From assembly GCF_000315625.1 (NCBI RefSeq), contig NW_005434621.1, positions 489,399 to 543,792 on the forward strand: a DNA stretch of 54,394 bases. The letters run 5' to 3'. Shown here piece by piece: positions 31,740-43,079 of the stretch. Within the stretch, counting starts at the first letter, position 1. Every line of letters starts with the position of its first letter. The notes under the pieces were generated by a model. The model was given only the letters and a program-made list of their open reading frames with translations. It ran no database searches and was not told the DNA's origin. Source of the stretch: Guillardia theta CCMP2712. Lineage: Eukaryota > Cryptophyceae > Pyrenomonadales > Geminigeraceae. A program made the translations under genes and the position numbers.

Positions 31740-33874
31740 GACTTGCGCGAGTTTAGATTCCCTTCCTCCCATCTTTCCGCGACCTGCAAATCCCGAGGAC
31801 CTTGTGGCAGCAGCACCTGCCCACAGAGCAGGTGCACGAGGAGGAAGATGGAGGGTGGGCGGGAAGGAGGAGGGAGCTGAGGTCTGGACAGAGTTCGACT
31901 ATGTCGACGATATAGCAGAGGAGCCGCGAGTGAACGAGCTCGTGGGGGCTCCAGGTTCTGAGCTACCTCCCCGTTGTCGCCTCACTTGCTGCAAGAATTC
32001 CTGGGATACCATCGCCTGAGCACGCGCAGCCCGGAGGAGAGCCGCTGTGTGGTGAGCGATGGTGAGGGAGAGGCGCAGGCTGAGGTTGGAGCAAGGTCGA
32101 CAACCAGCTCGAGCTGCGGCTGGAGAAGGTGGAGGAAGGAGAGCACCCGAGATACGCGCTCTTCTCCGAGCTTACCAAGTTTGCTCCCTCATCCCCGTAG
32201 CATCTGGTGAGGTTGCTGCAGTCAACAGGATAGACAAGCCCACATGACATGGGTGCCCTCCATGAAGGATGGAGCTGGAGACGTCAAGCTGGTCCGTTAA
32301 TTCCCTGCTCCTTCCGTGTGATCATCAGCTCCTGCTCCTTTCGCATCGTCATAGCCCGTCTCCTCCTCAACCTCCTCCTCAACCTCCTCCTCAGTCACTC
32401 ATTGTCTAATCTTATTGAAGTCTCTTCGTTGTCATCACATCGGTCCGTTCCGTCTTCGACTCCTCAGGTCGGTCATCTGCTCCTTCTTCCTTCTTTCATC
32501 TCCTCATCTGCTCCTTCTTGTTTCATCTCCTCACAGGCACAAACTCATTCCCATCGCTGCTGGCGCGCAAGATCGCGTGTCTTGGTCGGAGGATCTCGAA
32601 GAGAGAAACTTCATGGTTTAAATCTCCTATGCTCATACTCCACCTCTTGTTCTCCCCAGGCTCCCTCCCTCCCTGCCCCCCCCCCTATCTCACTTTGGCA
32701 TTCATTGGTTAATGTGCTGCAGGCGGTCGCCGTAGCTGTCGACAGGCCGCATGCTCCCCAGCAGTGGCTATCGGTTCCCTCAAGGTGAAGCCACGTTGCT
32801 CCTTCCTGCGCCTTTCACGCCTGCAGCAGGAGGGCGACAGTCCTTCCCGCCATGGAGGTCGGCGAGCACGTCGAGCTCTGGCTGAGCACGAGAAACGTCG
32901 CGCGAGAGGTGAGGGGAGGAAGCTGGTGCCCCTCACTTATCCTCGCTCAGCGTCTCGTCATCGGAGCAGACGCTTCGGATCAGGTCGCCTCCTCCTCTCT
33001 TCGGCTCTTCTCCCCTCATCTCGTTCTGCCCCAGCTGGACGTGACCCTCAGACACGAGCTTCTCTCCTCCTCCTCCTCCTCCTCCTGCACCTCCTCGCTC
33101 CCTGCCAGCTCATCACCAGCGGCATGGAATCATGAGGTGCCTGCTTGTGACGTGCGGGCGGGTGGTGAGTGGACGGCAGGTGGCGATCGGAGAGGAGGAG
33201 GAGCAGTGGTACTGGTCCGCAGCCCTCGACATTCTTCGGCTCGGTGACCTCCTCGTGCTCCACGTGTCCTCCCTGCCTCAACGCTCCGTCAGGGGCCATT
33301 GAACGACACGCCTCCCTCCCTCTCAACTGGGCCAGGAAACGGGTGAACTCCAACCTGCCTGCTTCGCCCCATCCCTCCCGCTCCTCCGCTCCTCCGCTCC
33401 TCCCCCCCTTCACGCCTCCTGCCCTCACACATCCCATCTCCTGCAGAGCTGGGGAGGAGCTCTTCGTCCAGAGGCTCACACCAAGACGAGGAGAGGACGA
33501 GCCATCGCGGTCGGAGACTACCAGGTCCGTCTGAGTTGGGAGGAGGGGAGGGGATGCGAGGCATATGAACGTCCGGGACGGGCAGGTGGAAGTGAAGGAG
33601 CGGCTGGCGACTCTCTCGACTCTGGGGGTTCTCTTTCGTTTGGAGCACGAGGGCTCCTCGACTCAGCCAGAGGAGGAGGAGGAGGATGAGAGAAATTTCA
33701 ATGCACGGGAGCGATCCATCTCCTCTAGCTACCCCATCCTCGACCTCAACGTTCTCCTACGCATCTCCCGCCGCAAGCTTGAGGTCTGCATGCTGCTTGC
33801 CGACGTCTCGTGAACTCGTCTTGCAGGAACAGGAGGAAGAGAATGCGTGGGATGAGCTTCTCGACAACTTGTAA
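31740..33874 (+). CDS. Unidentified multi-exon gene
   Basis: At least eight exon-like pieces lie in order. A leucine-rich piece (LLQEFLGYHRLS, about 31986) is followed by QLELRLEKVEEGEHPRYALF (about 32105-32177), HMTWVPSMKDGAGDVKLV (about 32241-32293), DRVSWSEDLEERNFM (about 32570-32613) joined to APQQWLSVPS (32724-32785), then VLPAMEVGEHVELWLSTRNV (32838-32909), RLVIGADASDQ (32949-32981), EEEQWYWSAALDILRLGDLL (33195-33255) and a final acidic exon ending ENAWDELLDNL (33829-33874, stop TAA). Most joins keep frame with GT-AG introns, but the set is incomplete and the start is not found. The beta-strand-like middle part recalls ASH/MSP or trafficking beta-sandwich domains, too weakly to name. 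Function is unknown. Confidence 0.5.
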
Positions 33875-34124
33875 TGAGATGAGAGATCATGTATATTGAT
33901 AAACAAGAGCAGGATAACATCTCTCTAGAGATGTTGAGAAAGCTTGCAAATAGCACGAGAAAAGAGCAAGACATCGGTAAAGATGAGGTAAAGATGAGGT
34001 AAAGATGAGAGGTACAACGGAAGGAGCGGAGGAAAGAAACAGGGGTCAAAGATAACATATATACTCTGTTCGCCCTCACTCTTATTTGCTCACCTTTGCA
34101 CATACCTGTCACCTATAGGCGCTC

Positions 34125-34587
34125 TTACCTGAGAACGAGGAGGCTGGTTGTCTCTTGCTCAGCGCATGCGTGCAGCCTCAGGCTTACTTCGCCACTTTTC
34201 TTCCTGCCATCGCATCGGAGCCGCCAAGGGCTCGACAACGTGATGATTGGGTTACCAAAGGCCTCATCATCTACCAGCAGATCAGACACACGCCATCCGT
34301 CCTGCCCCTCCTCCCCTTCACACCCTGGAGCCCCCACCTTGCCTCAACTCCTCGCTCTGCCATCATTCTTCTAACTACTCGTCCCTGCCCCTGCCCCTGC
34401 CCCTGCCCCTGCCCCTGCCCCTGCCCCTGCCCCTGCCCCTGCCCCTGCCCCTGCCCCTGCCCCTGCCCCTGCCCCTGCCCCTGCCCCTGCCCCTGCCCCT
34501 GCTCCTGCTGCTCCTGATCCAGCTCCTGCTGCTGCTGCTGCTGCTGCTCCTGCCATTCTTACCGGCGGCATCGCATGCGCCGATCAT
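34125..34587 (-). CDS. Small 74-residue protein, two exons
   Basis: Exon 1 (34587-34563, MIGACDAA) ends at a perfect GTAAGA donor. Exon 2 (34324-34125) starts after CTCCAG and reads GWRVSDLLVDDEAFGNPI, then RLRCDGRKKSGEVSLRLHA, with a stop TAA. The two add to exactly 225 nt. The intron holds the CCCCTG hexamer array. I do not recognise the protein. The mixed charged/hydrophobic strands look like a small globular domain. The end overlaps a possible GTAAGAG donor, so a further exon is not excluded. A C-rich (coding-strand) island lies just upstream. Confidence 0.5.
34381..34502. repeat. (CCCCTG)n hexamer array
   Basis: About 20 perfect copies of CCCCTG followed by CTCCTG/CTGCTG variants, inside the intron of the 74-residue gene on the opposite strand. 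Confidence 0.95.
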
Positions 34588-34599
34588 GCCGTCACGTCT

Positions 34600-35000
34600 A
34601 ACCTATAAGGGTGGGGTATTATAGGCCTAGATGGGAGGGGTACTTAGGAAGGGTAGGTAGTTGATGGAGGATTTGAGGGTGAGGGGTTCGGTTGGGGTTC
34701 ACGTCAGTTACGAGTAGGTGGAGGTTCGATCAGGGGGTAGGGTCATAACCAGGTAAAATGAGGGTACTTAATTGATATAGAAGGGGTGGGGGTAGGGAGG
34801 TGTGTGGGTTTTTTATGCCTATGGGGTGCTAGATTGGTTGACAACGTTTGTACCAGGAAGGTATTGAGGAGGTGGGTCAATGGTAATGATGGGGTGGGGG
34901 TCCATGGTAAAGGGGTTGTGAACCATCTAAATATGTGGAGATAAACGGGTAGGGGTACTTACATGGCAGGGTAGGGGTATTGGAAGTTTCGCTGAGGAGG
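34600..35000 (-). promoter_or_regulatory. GGGGTA-rich island between divergent genes
   Basis: About 400 bp with no exon, rich in GGGGTACTT, GGGTAGG and GGGGTGGG on the plus strand (C-rich on the coding strand of the 74-residue gene). It lies between that gene and the plus-strand gene starting at 35027. Same word set as 25970-27180. Confidence 0.35.
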
Positions 35001-35026
35001 GTGGGGTGAAAAGGGAAATCGCTTTC

Positions 35027-36777
35027 ATGGTGGCTCTCGGAGATCTGACGGCGCCCAAGCCGATAAGAATGGAGACGGTGAGAGGAGGAGGAGGAAGAAG
35101 AGGAGAAGGAGAAGATAGACGATCCAGCAGGCTGAGGAAAAGCAAGAGCAGATGGGAAAGAAAAGTAGGGTTAAGAACGGGATACGATGAGGCGGAATAA
35201 AGTAGATGGGGAGTAGGACGATAATGAAAGAGCAGGGGTTACAGGGCATAAGCTGATTCATCTCGAAGTAGAGATGTGAGCAATCCACAAGACGATTGAG
35301 CAGAGCATATCACTTGTTTCTTTCGTTTGCTGAACATGTCGAGCAGAGCTCTCTAGATTCGTTTCTCGAGATGTTGCTTCAGGCGTTGAAGCAGCAGGAG
35401 GCAGACATGGCAGACATGCGGACAACCAACAAGAAGCTTGCAGCTGAGGTCGACGAGCTCAAATCCCAAGTGAAAGCTTCAGGAGGAGGAGAAATGTTGA
35501 AGGAGCTCAAAGGCCTTAGCAGCCGCTTCAAGGTTTCTATCTCCTTCTTCCTGCTCCCCCCTCCCCTCCCCTCCCCTCCCCTCCCTCCCTCCCTCCCTCC
35601 CTCGCTCCTCGCTCGCTCTCCATCCTCCATGTCACTTCTGGTACCCGTCTGTCGCTTTTCGTCTCCTGTTGGTCTCGGCGCTGCTCACATTCTGACAGGA
35701 CCTGGAGGCTCGGCTGGTGATTGTGGAGCAGGGGATGGAGAACAAGGCGGACGCTTCTCAGCTGCAGGAAGTGAAGGAGGCGGCGGAGCGTGCAGAGCGA
35801 TCGCTGATGGAACTCTCCACTGAGTTCACGGGGTTCAAGAGCGATCTGATGAAGACCATCAAGGGATTGGAGGGACGAGTTTCTGCCTTACAGTCTCAGG
35901 TCAATCCTGATCCCTTCGCTTCTTCCTCAACCTCGTCCTTCCTGCTGCCTCCTCTTCGTTGCTCCTCTTCCTGACCTCTCCTTTTACTCCTCCTTGTCGT
36001 TCTTGCTTTTAGCTCAGTCCTTTCCTTTCCTCCATCGACATCTTGTCCTTTTCTTTGTGCTGCTCTCCTCCTCTCCCTCCTCCTACTCCTCTCCCTCCTC
36101 CTCCTCCGTCTCGTTGGTCCTTCTCCTCCCACCATGTGACAGGGTCCCAGGTGGCCGAACAGATCAATCATCTCGCAGACTCCAAGGCGAACAAGGCGGA
36201 GGTGACGGAGATGGGGAGGAGGACGGAGAGTCTGGGGAAGGTGTGCGACAGCAACACGGAGGCAGTGGAGGAGATGAAGAGGAGGATGGATGAGTTCCTG
36301 CAAGGCATCGACTCGAAGATCGAGATGAAGGCGGACAGAGACAGTCTCAACAACAAGATCACCCGCGTGGAAGTGGACGACCTTCTCTCCTCCCTCTCCT
36401 CCCTCTTCTCCGAGAAGCAGCGCAAGAACAGCAAGGATCTGCAGGACGTGCGCGACGACCTCGACGTTCTCCTCACCATGGTCATGCAAGACGCCAACGT
36501 GGCTGCTGGCATGCTCAAGTGCCTGTCCTGCGAGAAACCGGTCCTCCTTCACCGCCCGGGGCCTCCGCCGGGGAGCGGGAGGGAGCCAGTCATCACTCAG
36601 GGGACGGACGGCATGATGTACCGAGCGGCCAAGGAGGCGGAGTACAGCCCGCAGTGGACCTCGAGTGGGTTGGGGAGACGATCTGAGAGCCCAGTGAAGA
36701 CGAGGATGGACAGCCCGCAGAAACCGTCGGGGAGGATAAGACCAGCGTCAGCCAAAGTCCGATCCTCCGTCTCTTAA
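35027..36777 (+). CDS. Coiled-coil protein with DUF4795 (QRICH2-like) C terminus
   Basis: Exons 35027-35077, 35347-35532, 35699-35899 and 36151-36777 splice in frame to 1,065 nt (354 residues). Nearly all of it is heptad coiled coil (EADMADMRTTNKKLAAEVDE, ADRDSLNNKITRVEVDDLLS). A short CxxC motif (LKCLSCEKPV) precedes a Pro/Arg/Ser-rich tail (SGRIRPASAKVRSSVS). The coiled coil plus CxSCxxP end is typical of DUF4795 proteins such as QRICH2, which are found in cilia and sperm flagella. The short first exon is the least certain part: it has an ATG, a GTGAGAGG donor and preserves frame. Likely an axonemal structural or assembly protein. Confidence 0.65.
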
Positions 36778-36861
36778 AGCATGTCAACTCCTCCTCCTGC
36801 TCCTCCTGATCCTCCTGCTCGTCCTGCTCCTCCTCGCGTCTGTTCTCTCCTGCTCTTCCCG

Positions 36862-39800
36862 CTACTCATCAGGAGGGACTGCTCCTCCTTCTTCTACTCC
36901 CTCCTCCTGTTCCGGTCTGTCTTCGTTCGCGCTCATCGCCTCCTCCTGCTTCTCCCGGTGACTCCTTCTCTCCTTGAGCTTCTCGTCAGCATCGGCGAGG
37001 AGATGCGGCGAGAAGTTGTTCCCCTTCCAAGTCACCAGCCGTAGCGAGGAGGAGGAGGCGACTGCTCGCGCCACAGCAGCCGCCTGCTCCTCCTCCATGC
37101 AGTTGTAGGAGATGTCGACGCTCGTGAGGGTGGGGCACCGCAGCGCCTTCTCCAGCTCCTCTCCTCCTACGCTCCCGACTGAGTTCCAGCCCAGCAGGAG
37201 GGCCTGCAGGCTGCTGTTGCGAGCGATGCCCTCCACCAGGAGTCCAGCTGCCTCCCCTCGGTAACCGTTCCAGCTGAGGTCCAGCTCGACAAGGGCGGAG
37301 CTGATGCTGAGCATGGCAGCGAGGGCGCGGGCGCTTGCGGTCATGGGGGACGATGGAAGCTGCTTGCCTGCGTTGCCTGCCAGGTTGAGAGACCGGAGTT
37401 GCTGCCCAGCAGCGACTGCGTCTGCGATGCAAGCGAGGGAGGCGTCGCCGAGGCTGTTATTGGCGAGGGAGAGGGAGAGGAGGGAGGAGGAGGTGGGAGA
37501 GGAGGAGGGAAGGAGTAGGCGGCAGATGGAGGAAGCAGCAGAGGTGTCGGTGAACTTGGCGGAGGGAGCCGGCCAGGGCTGAAGCATTTTGAAGGGGCGG
37601 GAGAGCTGCGCGGGAATGATCACGTCCTCCATGAAGGAGAGGTCCTCCTACACGCGCATCAGTGAGGAGAGGAGAGAATAAGCGGAGGAAGACAGGAGGA
37701 GATGGAGAAGCAAGAAGAGGAAGAGGTGGAGAAGCAAGAGGAGGAGGAGGAGGAGGAGGAGGAGGAGGAGGAGAAAACCTTGTATTCTATCATCACATCT
37801 CCGATATTGTTCCCGTCCAACACCAGCTTTCTAATCGCGTTTCTGCTCTCCATGATCGCAGAGCACAGCAGTATCGTCCCCTTGGCTCGCAGATCGTTGT
37901 CCCCCAGGTCCAGGTCCACCAGCCAGCAGCAGGAGGCGATCGCTGCTGCTATGGACCGCACGCTCTTGGCGCTGGGATGTATCCTCCCGCGTACCCTCAG
38001 GCTCCCGTCCTCCGGATGCTCCAGGAAAGCGCTGCAGGGAGCCGTTCCCATGGACAAGCAGGTGCGCAGGTAGCTGCGGATACTCTCCTTCACCTCCCTC
38101 GTCGTCTTGCTCCCTCCCTCCTCCTCCTCCCTCCTTTCGCCCTCCTCCTCCAGCAGCCTCAGTCGCTCAGTCCAGTACCTGTGACTGTGTTATCATCCCC
38201 TTCCCACCCACACTCGCTTTACTCGATCCCCTCCTGCTCCTCCTGCTCCTCCTGCTCCTCCTGCTCCTCCTCTGCGTTCATTGCCTTTCTAGCTGAAGAT
38301 GCAGCCGAAACGCCTGGCAAGATGAAAAGTATGAGGACGCATCAGCTTGGGAGCGGAGGCGAACCTCTAGAGCTCCACGCTTCGCCTCTACCTCCATCCC
38401 TTCCCGTGTCCCTGACTGTCTGCCAAGACCCCTGTCCGTTCTTGTCAGCTAGCAAGAGCAGCCAAAGCAGCAAGAGCAGCAAGAGCACAAAGAGGAGGAG
38501 GAGGAGGAGGAGGAGGATACCCTTCCGTTGGATCCCCAAAGATCCTTGATGTCCTCCTCTGGCGTTCTAACCCGCTCATTCTGCATGCTCCTCCTCATCC
38601 TGTCCACCAGATCTTTCTTCCTGCCGCTGGTGCTCAGACCTCTTTTTCGCAGCTCGATCTCAAGTTGGAAGATCGTCATGCTCCTCAGACTAGTCTCACT
38701 CTCCGGCTCCTCCTGCTCAAGTTGTCAAACTCCAAAGGAGACCGAAACAGTATCCTCTTTCCCCTCCCCCCTTTCCCCCCTCTCCTCCCCTTGCATCTCA
38801 TTTCCTCGTCTCCCTGCTCTTTCCCTCCTCCTCCTCCCTCCTCTTCGACCCTCCCTCACGCCATGGGCACGGCAGCGCTCACAGCTGTGCTCTCCTGCTG
38901 GGCCGGCGAGCCATGGAGGGCCTTGAGGGAGAGCTCGAGCTTGTCTTGGTGGAAGTCGCTGAGGAAGTGCTGCTGCAAGATCTGCTCACGTCTCAGAGCC
39001 GGTCGAGCTCGCCGTCCTCCTCCACCTCCTCATTGATGAAGTTGCGGTCGCAAACTTTGCACACAGCGTGTCCGATGCCTCGAGGAGCGTAGTACCTTGC
39101 CTGAGGTCAGGAGAGGACAGCGAGTCAGCAGGAAGAGGAGAGATGGTACCTATCCCATTCAGCGTTCTCCCACACAGGCTTGGAAGGCATGTACTCCTCG
39201 AGCCTGTCCTTCCTCCTGCTCGTGAACGCGATGACCCTTTTCGTCGGCTGCCTTGTCGGCTTCGCGATGACCCGATGAGTGGGGGGATGCAACCAAGTCA
39301 TCGTCAAGGGTACTGCAGGCTTGTCAGGAGGAGGAGGAGGAGGAGGAGGAAGGGGGGGAGGGGGAAGAGTGTGAGAGGGAGAAGGAAGCAGGTCGCTCAC
39401 AGCAGTACTGATTGGGTGACACGTGCTGTCGGGGAGACACAGCCGAGGATGTGCCTGGCGAGCTCTGCAAGGTACATGAGAGAGAGGAGGGGAGAGGGGG
39501 AGGGAGGGAGGGAGGGAGGGGGAGAGAAATGAGACAGAGGAAGGAGGATGCCTGTCTCAGTATCATGCTTTCAATTGTTCTCGCCACCACCTGCTGAGCA
39601 AGTTCAAGTCAGCGCTGATCGAATGCCTTCTGGTCAATTCTGCTACCTTGGAGACTCGACGGCGCAGGGACGCTGGTACCATGGCATGGGAGAGCTGTCT
39701 CCGTATCTCATCCCTTTGAACTGGTAGCTCGTCTGCGCTCTTCTCATCTCCTAGCGCGCCTGCTTCCTCTTTCCCTCCCCCTAGCCCTCCTGAAAGCTTT

Positions 39801-40019
39801 CGGCTGAGCCCTGACAGTGTCTCGGGTACAGAGTCTCCCAGCCTGACGATGCGCCGGCCTTCCAGGTCATCTTCTTTCCTCCTCCCGTCCCTCCTCTTCT
39901 CTCTCTCTTCCCCCTTCCCTCTCTCCCTCCTCTCCCCCCTCCCTCCCTTCTCTCTCGCCCTCCTCTCCTCCTCCTCCCCCTTCATCCCGGCATGACGGCT
40001 TCAACTGCCAGTGCCATGA
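36862..40019 (-). CDS. SAP-domain plus leucine-rich-repeat protein
   Basis: One multi-exon gene read on the minus strand. The N-terminal part (39870-39640) contains EGRRIVRLGDSVPETLSGL and RRQLSHAMVPASLRRRVSK, then VVARTIESMILRQ. Next comes TKRVIAFTSRRKDRLEEYMP with PVWENAEWDRYYAPR and a small Cys pair (VCKVCDRNFI). An SAP-type helix pair follows at 38679-38560 (FQLEIELRKRGLSTSGRKKD), then a YWTERLRLLEEE exon (about 38180), and RNI-type LRRs from 38093 to about 37020. An acidic tail ends at 36862. Several joins are exact (for example 38773-area, 37659). The start is uncertain. SAP motifs usually bind DNA or RNA, and LRRs bind protein. The combination suggests a nuclear scaffold, but I know no named family with this order. 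Confidence 0.55.
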
Positions 40020-40178
40020 CGCGAGTTTGACAACTGCTCGATGCCCCGCTTCCCCGCGCATGTCATATCATCCCCCTCATCCACTCACCCTCATCCCCGC
40101 TCAACCCTCGCTTACCTCGCTGACTCTGAGGCTGACTCGCCTGCTGACCAGCGGGGGGACTCAAGGCCAGGCGCAAAG

Positions 40179-42351
40179 ATGGTGCTGGCATGGCAGCTCA
40201 TGCGCGTGTCGCTCCTCCTCCCTCCTCCCAGCCCTCTCGCTCCGAGCAGCTTTCAGTCCTCCTTCCTCCTCCCTCCTCCTCTCAGCCTGCACCATCCTAG
40301 GCACTTCAAGGCTCCTGCCTCGCTTGCGTCCCGCTCGAAGGGCAGGTCGGGCAGGATCCTGGATCTGCGGCCACCTTGTGATGACTCTGATGCAGGCGCT
40401 CAGCCCCTGGTCTCACGGCCCTCAAGAGCAGCGGAGAAGCAACACCGCTGTCAGACATCGAGCCGTTCCACCTCTACAAAGAAGATGGTGATCAACCCCT
40501 GGACACGTGAGCAGGAGAAATGTGAGAGTGGCGTTAGGTTCGCTCCTTCCTCTCCCGGAGGGTTGGAAGAAGCAGGGATCGTACGCATGTTTCAACAAGT
40601 ATGCCTCATGTGCTTGCCGTCCCAGGTCGTCTCTCACCTCCTTTGTTCTGATAGGAACGATGAGCTGCAGTATGTGGCAATGTCCCGACTGGTGCTGCGA
40701 CGTGGGACAACCTTTCCTGTCATGCTCATTGAGATACAGGTGTACAACAGCATTCAGAATCATCTTCAGATGCTCTCCAGCTCAGAGTTCAGCTCTGTCA
40801 AGGTGGTCACCTGGTACGCGCTCGACAGCCTCCTCCGAGGAAGCTGACGGCGGCTGGTGACCAGGGACAACCCGACCAAGGAGGACATGGAGGGGGCAGC
40901 GACGAGCTGGATCTCAAGCCACATCGATGCTTACGGGGCAGCTCCGCCAGGGAACACGCGAGAGGTGAGGCAGGGGGGGAAGTGAGCGGGGGCTGACTCT
41001 CGCGTAAGGTTGAGATCTGGCGAAAGAAGGCGGCTGAGGTGCGAAGGCAGAAGCCCAACGTCGAGGTGAGGGAGAAGAGCCAGGCGGGAACGTTGCTGAG
41101 CGAGGCTGCAGTTTGAGGCTGGAAGCACGGAAGATCAGGCGCCAGCTCAGATCAGGAGCATAATCGATCGTTACCCGATCGTGTTGTTCATGAAGGGAAC
41201 TAGACAGGTTCGAACGACTTGCCTTTCTGTCCCTGCAGCATCCGAACCTTATCATCTTGATTGTTACCATTATCATCATGCTCTGTTGTCCGTTGTCATT
41301 CCTTGCTCTGAGTTGCTCTCAACTCAAAGTCTCTTCTTCTCTCTCAAACTCAAAGTCTCTTCTTCTCTCTCCTTCCACTCGGCCTTCACAGCTCTAATCA
41401 ACCACCAGGCCCCGCAGTGCGGCTTCTCCGACGCAACTGTCGCCCTCCTGGATCAGCTGCAGGTCGTCTCGTCGAGTTCGGATCGAGCTGGGCAATGACG
41501 TGTCAGGCAGGTGGACTACGAGTGTATCGACTGTCTGGATGAGGAACGGAACCCGGGCTTGAGGGAGGCGATCAAAGTCTTCTCGGAATGGCCGACGATT
41601 CCGCAGGTTGGAGGAGGAGGAGGAGGAGGAGGAGGAGGAGGAGGAGGAGGAGGAGGAAGCGCGGAGAGGAGCTGAGCAGCTGAGTACACTTCAGCTGTAC
41701 GTTGGATCGGAGTTCATCGGAGGAGCAGACATTTGCCGCGACATGGCGGAGGCAGGAGAGCTGCAGGACGTGATCGAGAAGGAGCTGCAGGCCCGGCGCA
41801 TGCGCTCCAAGTCGTTCGTCACTCGCTCGCCCGAAGACATCTGGGATCTGATGACAAAGTCGCCCGACGTCACGTTGTCTTTCCTCCCCCCCTTCCTCTG
41901 CATCTTACTCGAGCTCAGGTTCGTTGACTGCCGCACGGAGCAGGAGTACGACAATGGCCGAGTCAAGGCAGGTTGACGCCATCGAGTCCCGTTGCTGAAT
42001 GTGAGAGCAGGGAGCTGTAAACGTCCCTGCCTTCCTCGATACCCCGCAGGGGCGGCTGCCTGTACGCGAGGACTTCCTCAAGAGGATGCTGGTAAGCCCA
42101 GCAGCTGCTCTCGCCCCTGCCGACCATGCTTGCAGCAAAAGTTTCCGGACAAGAACTCCAAGATCGTTGTGGGTTGCCAACGAGGGATTCGGAGCGCCGA
42201 AGCTGCTTCCTGGCTGTGCGAGGTTGGGTACACTAACATCGTCAACCAGGATGGAGGGTGCGAGGCAGCTCAGGCTCCCCGACTGATGCTGACGGCCTTG
42301 TGCAGGTTTTCCTACTGGGTCACGAAGAAAGATCTGCCAACGGAGGCGTGA
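40179..42351 (+). CDS. GIY-YIG-like / monothiol glutaredoxin / rhodanese fusion protein
   Basis: Exons from 40395 on are firm: 40395-40487, 40538-40598, 40655-40691, 40740-40813, 40865-40964, 41009-41065, 41118-41207, 41409-41462, 41511-41606, 41695-41876, 41919-41967, 42011-42091, 42136-42257, 42306-42351. The N-terminal domain reads [27 protein letters not shown], then [15 protein letters not shown], as in the degenerate GIY-YIG domain of plant chloroplast GRXS16. The glutaredoxin has [16 protein letters not shown] active site, [19 protein letters not shown]. The rhodanese has [10 protein letters not shown] and active loop CQRGIRS. CGFS glutaredoxins bind Fe-S clusters; rhodaneses move sulfane sulfur. 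One intron uses a GC donor (AAG|GCAGGT). The 5' end (ATG 40179, hydrophobic then Ser/Pro/His-rich) may be a plastid leader but is not resolved. Confidence 0.85.
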
Positions 42352-42363
42352 GGAGAGAGGAGG

Positions 42364-43079
42364 AGGAGCTCCAGTGATCGTAGAAACGAAACGAAAAGAA
42401 AGTTGCTCTCGCTCCATATCGCCCTCATAGCACGTATGACTCGAGCAAGGAAGGGGAGAGCTGGACGAAGGGAAGGGTAGGAGGGCGGGGAAGGGGAGAT
42501 AGGAAGAAGGGGGCGGGATGGTAAATGGTAAGAGGAAAGGGAGAGAAGGAGGGAGAGAGAGGAAGAGGGGGAGATAAATGTATGGGATGGGGATGAGAGT
42601 GGTAGAAGGAGCAGGAGGAAGATGGGGAGGGAGGGGGAGGGAGGGGGAGGGAGCGAGCAGGAGGTGTACGAGGGCAGAGGGGCAAGGACACAAAAGGGAT
42701 GACCGAGGTGCGGAGGGGTTCGTGAGAGGGTCGATCGATGAGACGGGACATATAAAGAGTTTGTATTCTTTTTTTACTCCGTCCTCTTCGAAACTTTTTG
42801 CCCTCCCTTCTGCCGCACCCGCACCCGCTACATCCTCCTCCTCCTCTACCTCCTCCTCCACTTCCCTTCCCTTCTCCCCTTCCCCTTCTATCTCTCCGTC
42901 CCCTTACCCCCTCCCCTCCACACCTCCACCGCAGTCTCCCTCTGCCCCTCCCCCCCCCTTCCTCCATGCTACTACTCTTCCTCGCCTTCCTCGCACTTCC
43001 CTCCCATGCCGCTTGCTTCTCTCCTACTCTCCTCCTCCCCAGGTCATGTGCTTGCAGGTCCTCCTCCTCTCCTCTTGCC
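42364..43079. other. Low-complexity intergenic stretch
   Basis: GGGA/GGAA-rich sequence to about 42660 and CTCC-rich sequence from 42830. Long Pro/Ser/Leu and Gly/Arg ORFs here come from composition. A weak TATAAAG lies at 42751. I see no exon. Confidence 0.5.

Noticed and set aside
34137-34380. Plus-strand ORF with YFATFLPAIASEPP
   Set aside because: The minus strand over the same bases gives a two-exon ORF with an ATG, a GTAAGA donor, exact phase and a stop. The plus ORF has no start and runs into the hexamer array.
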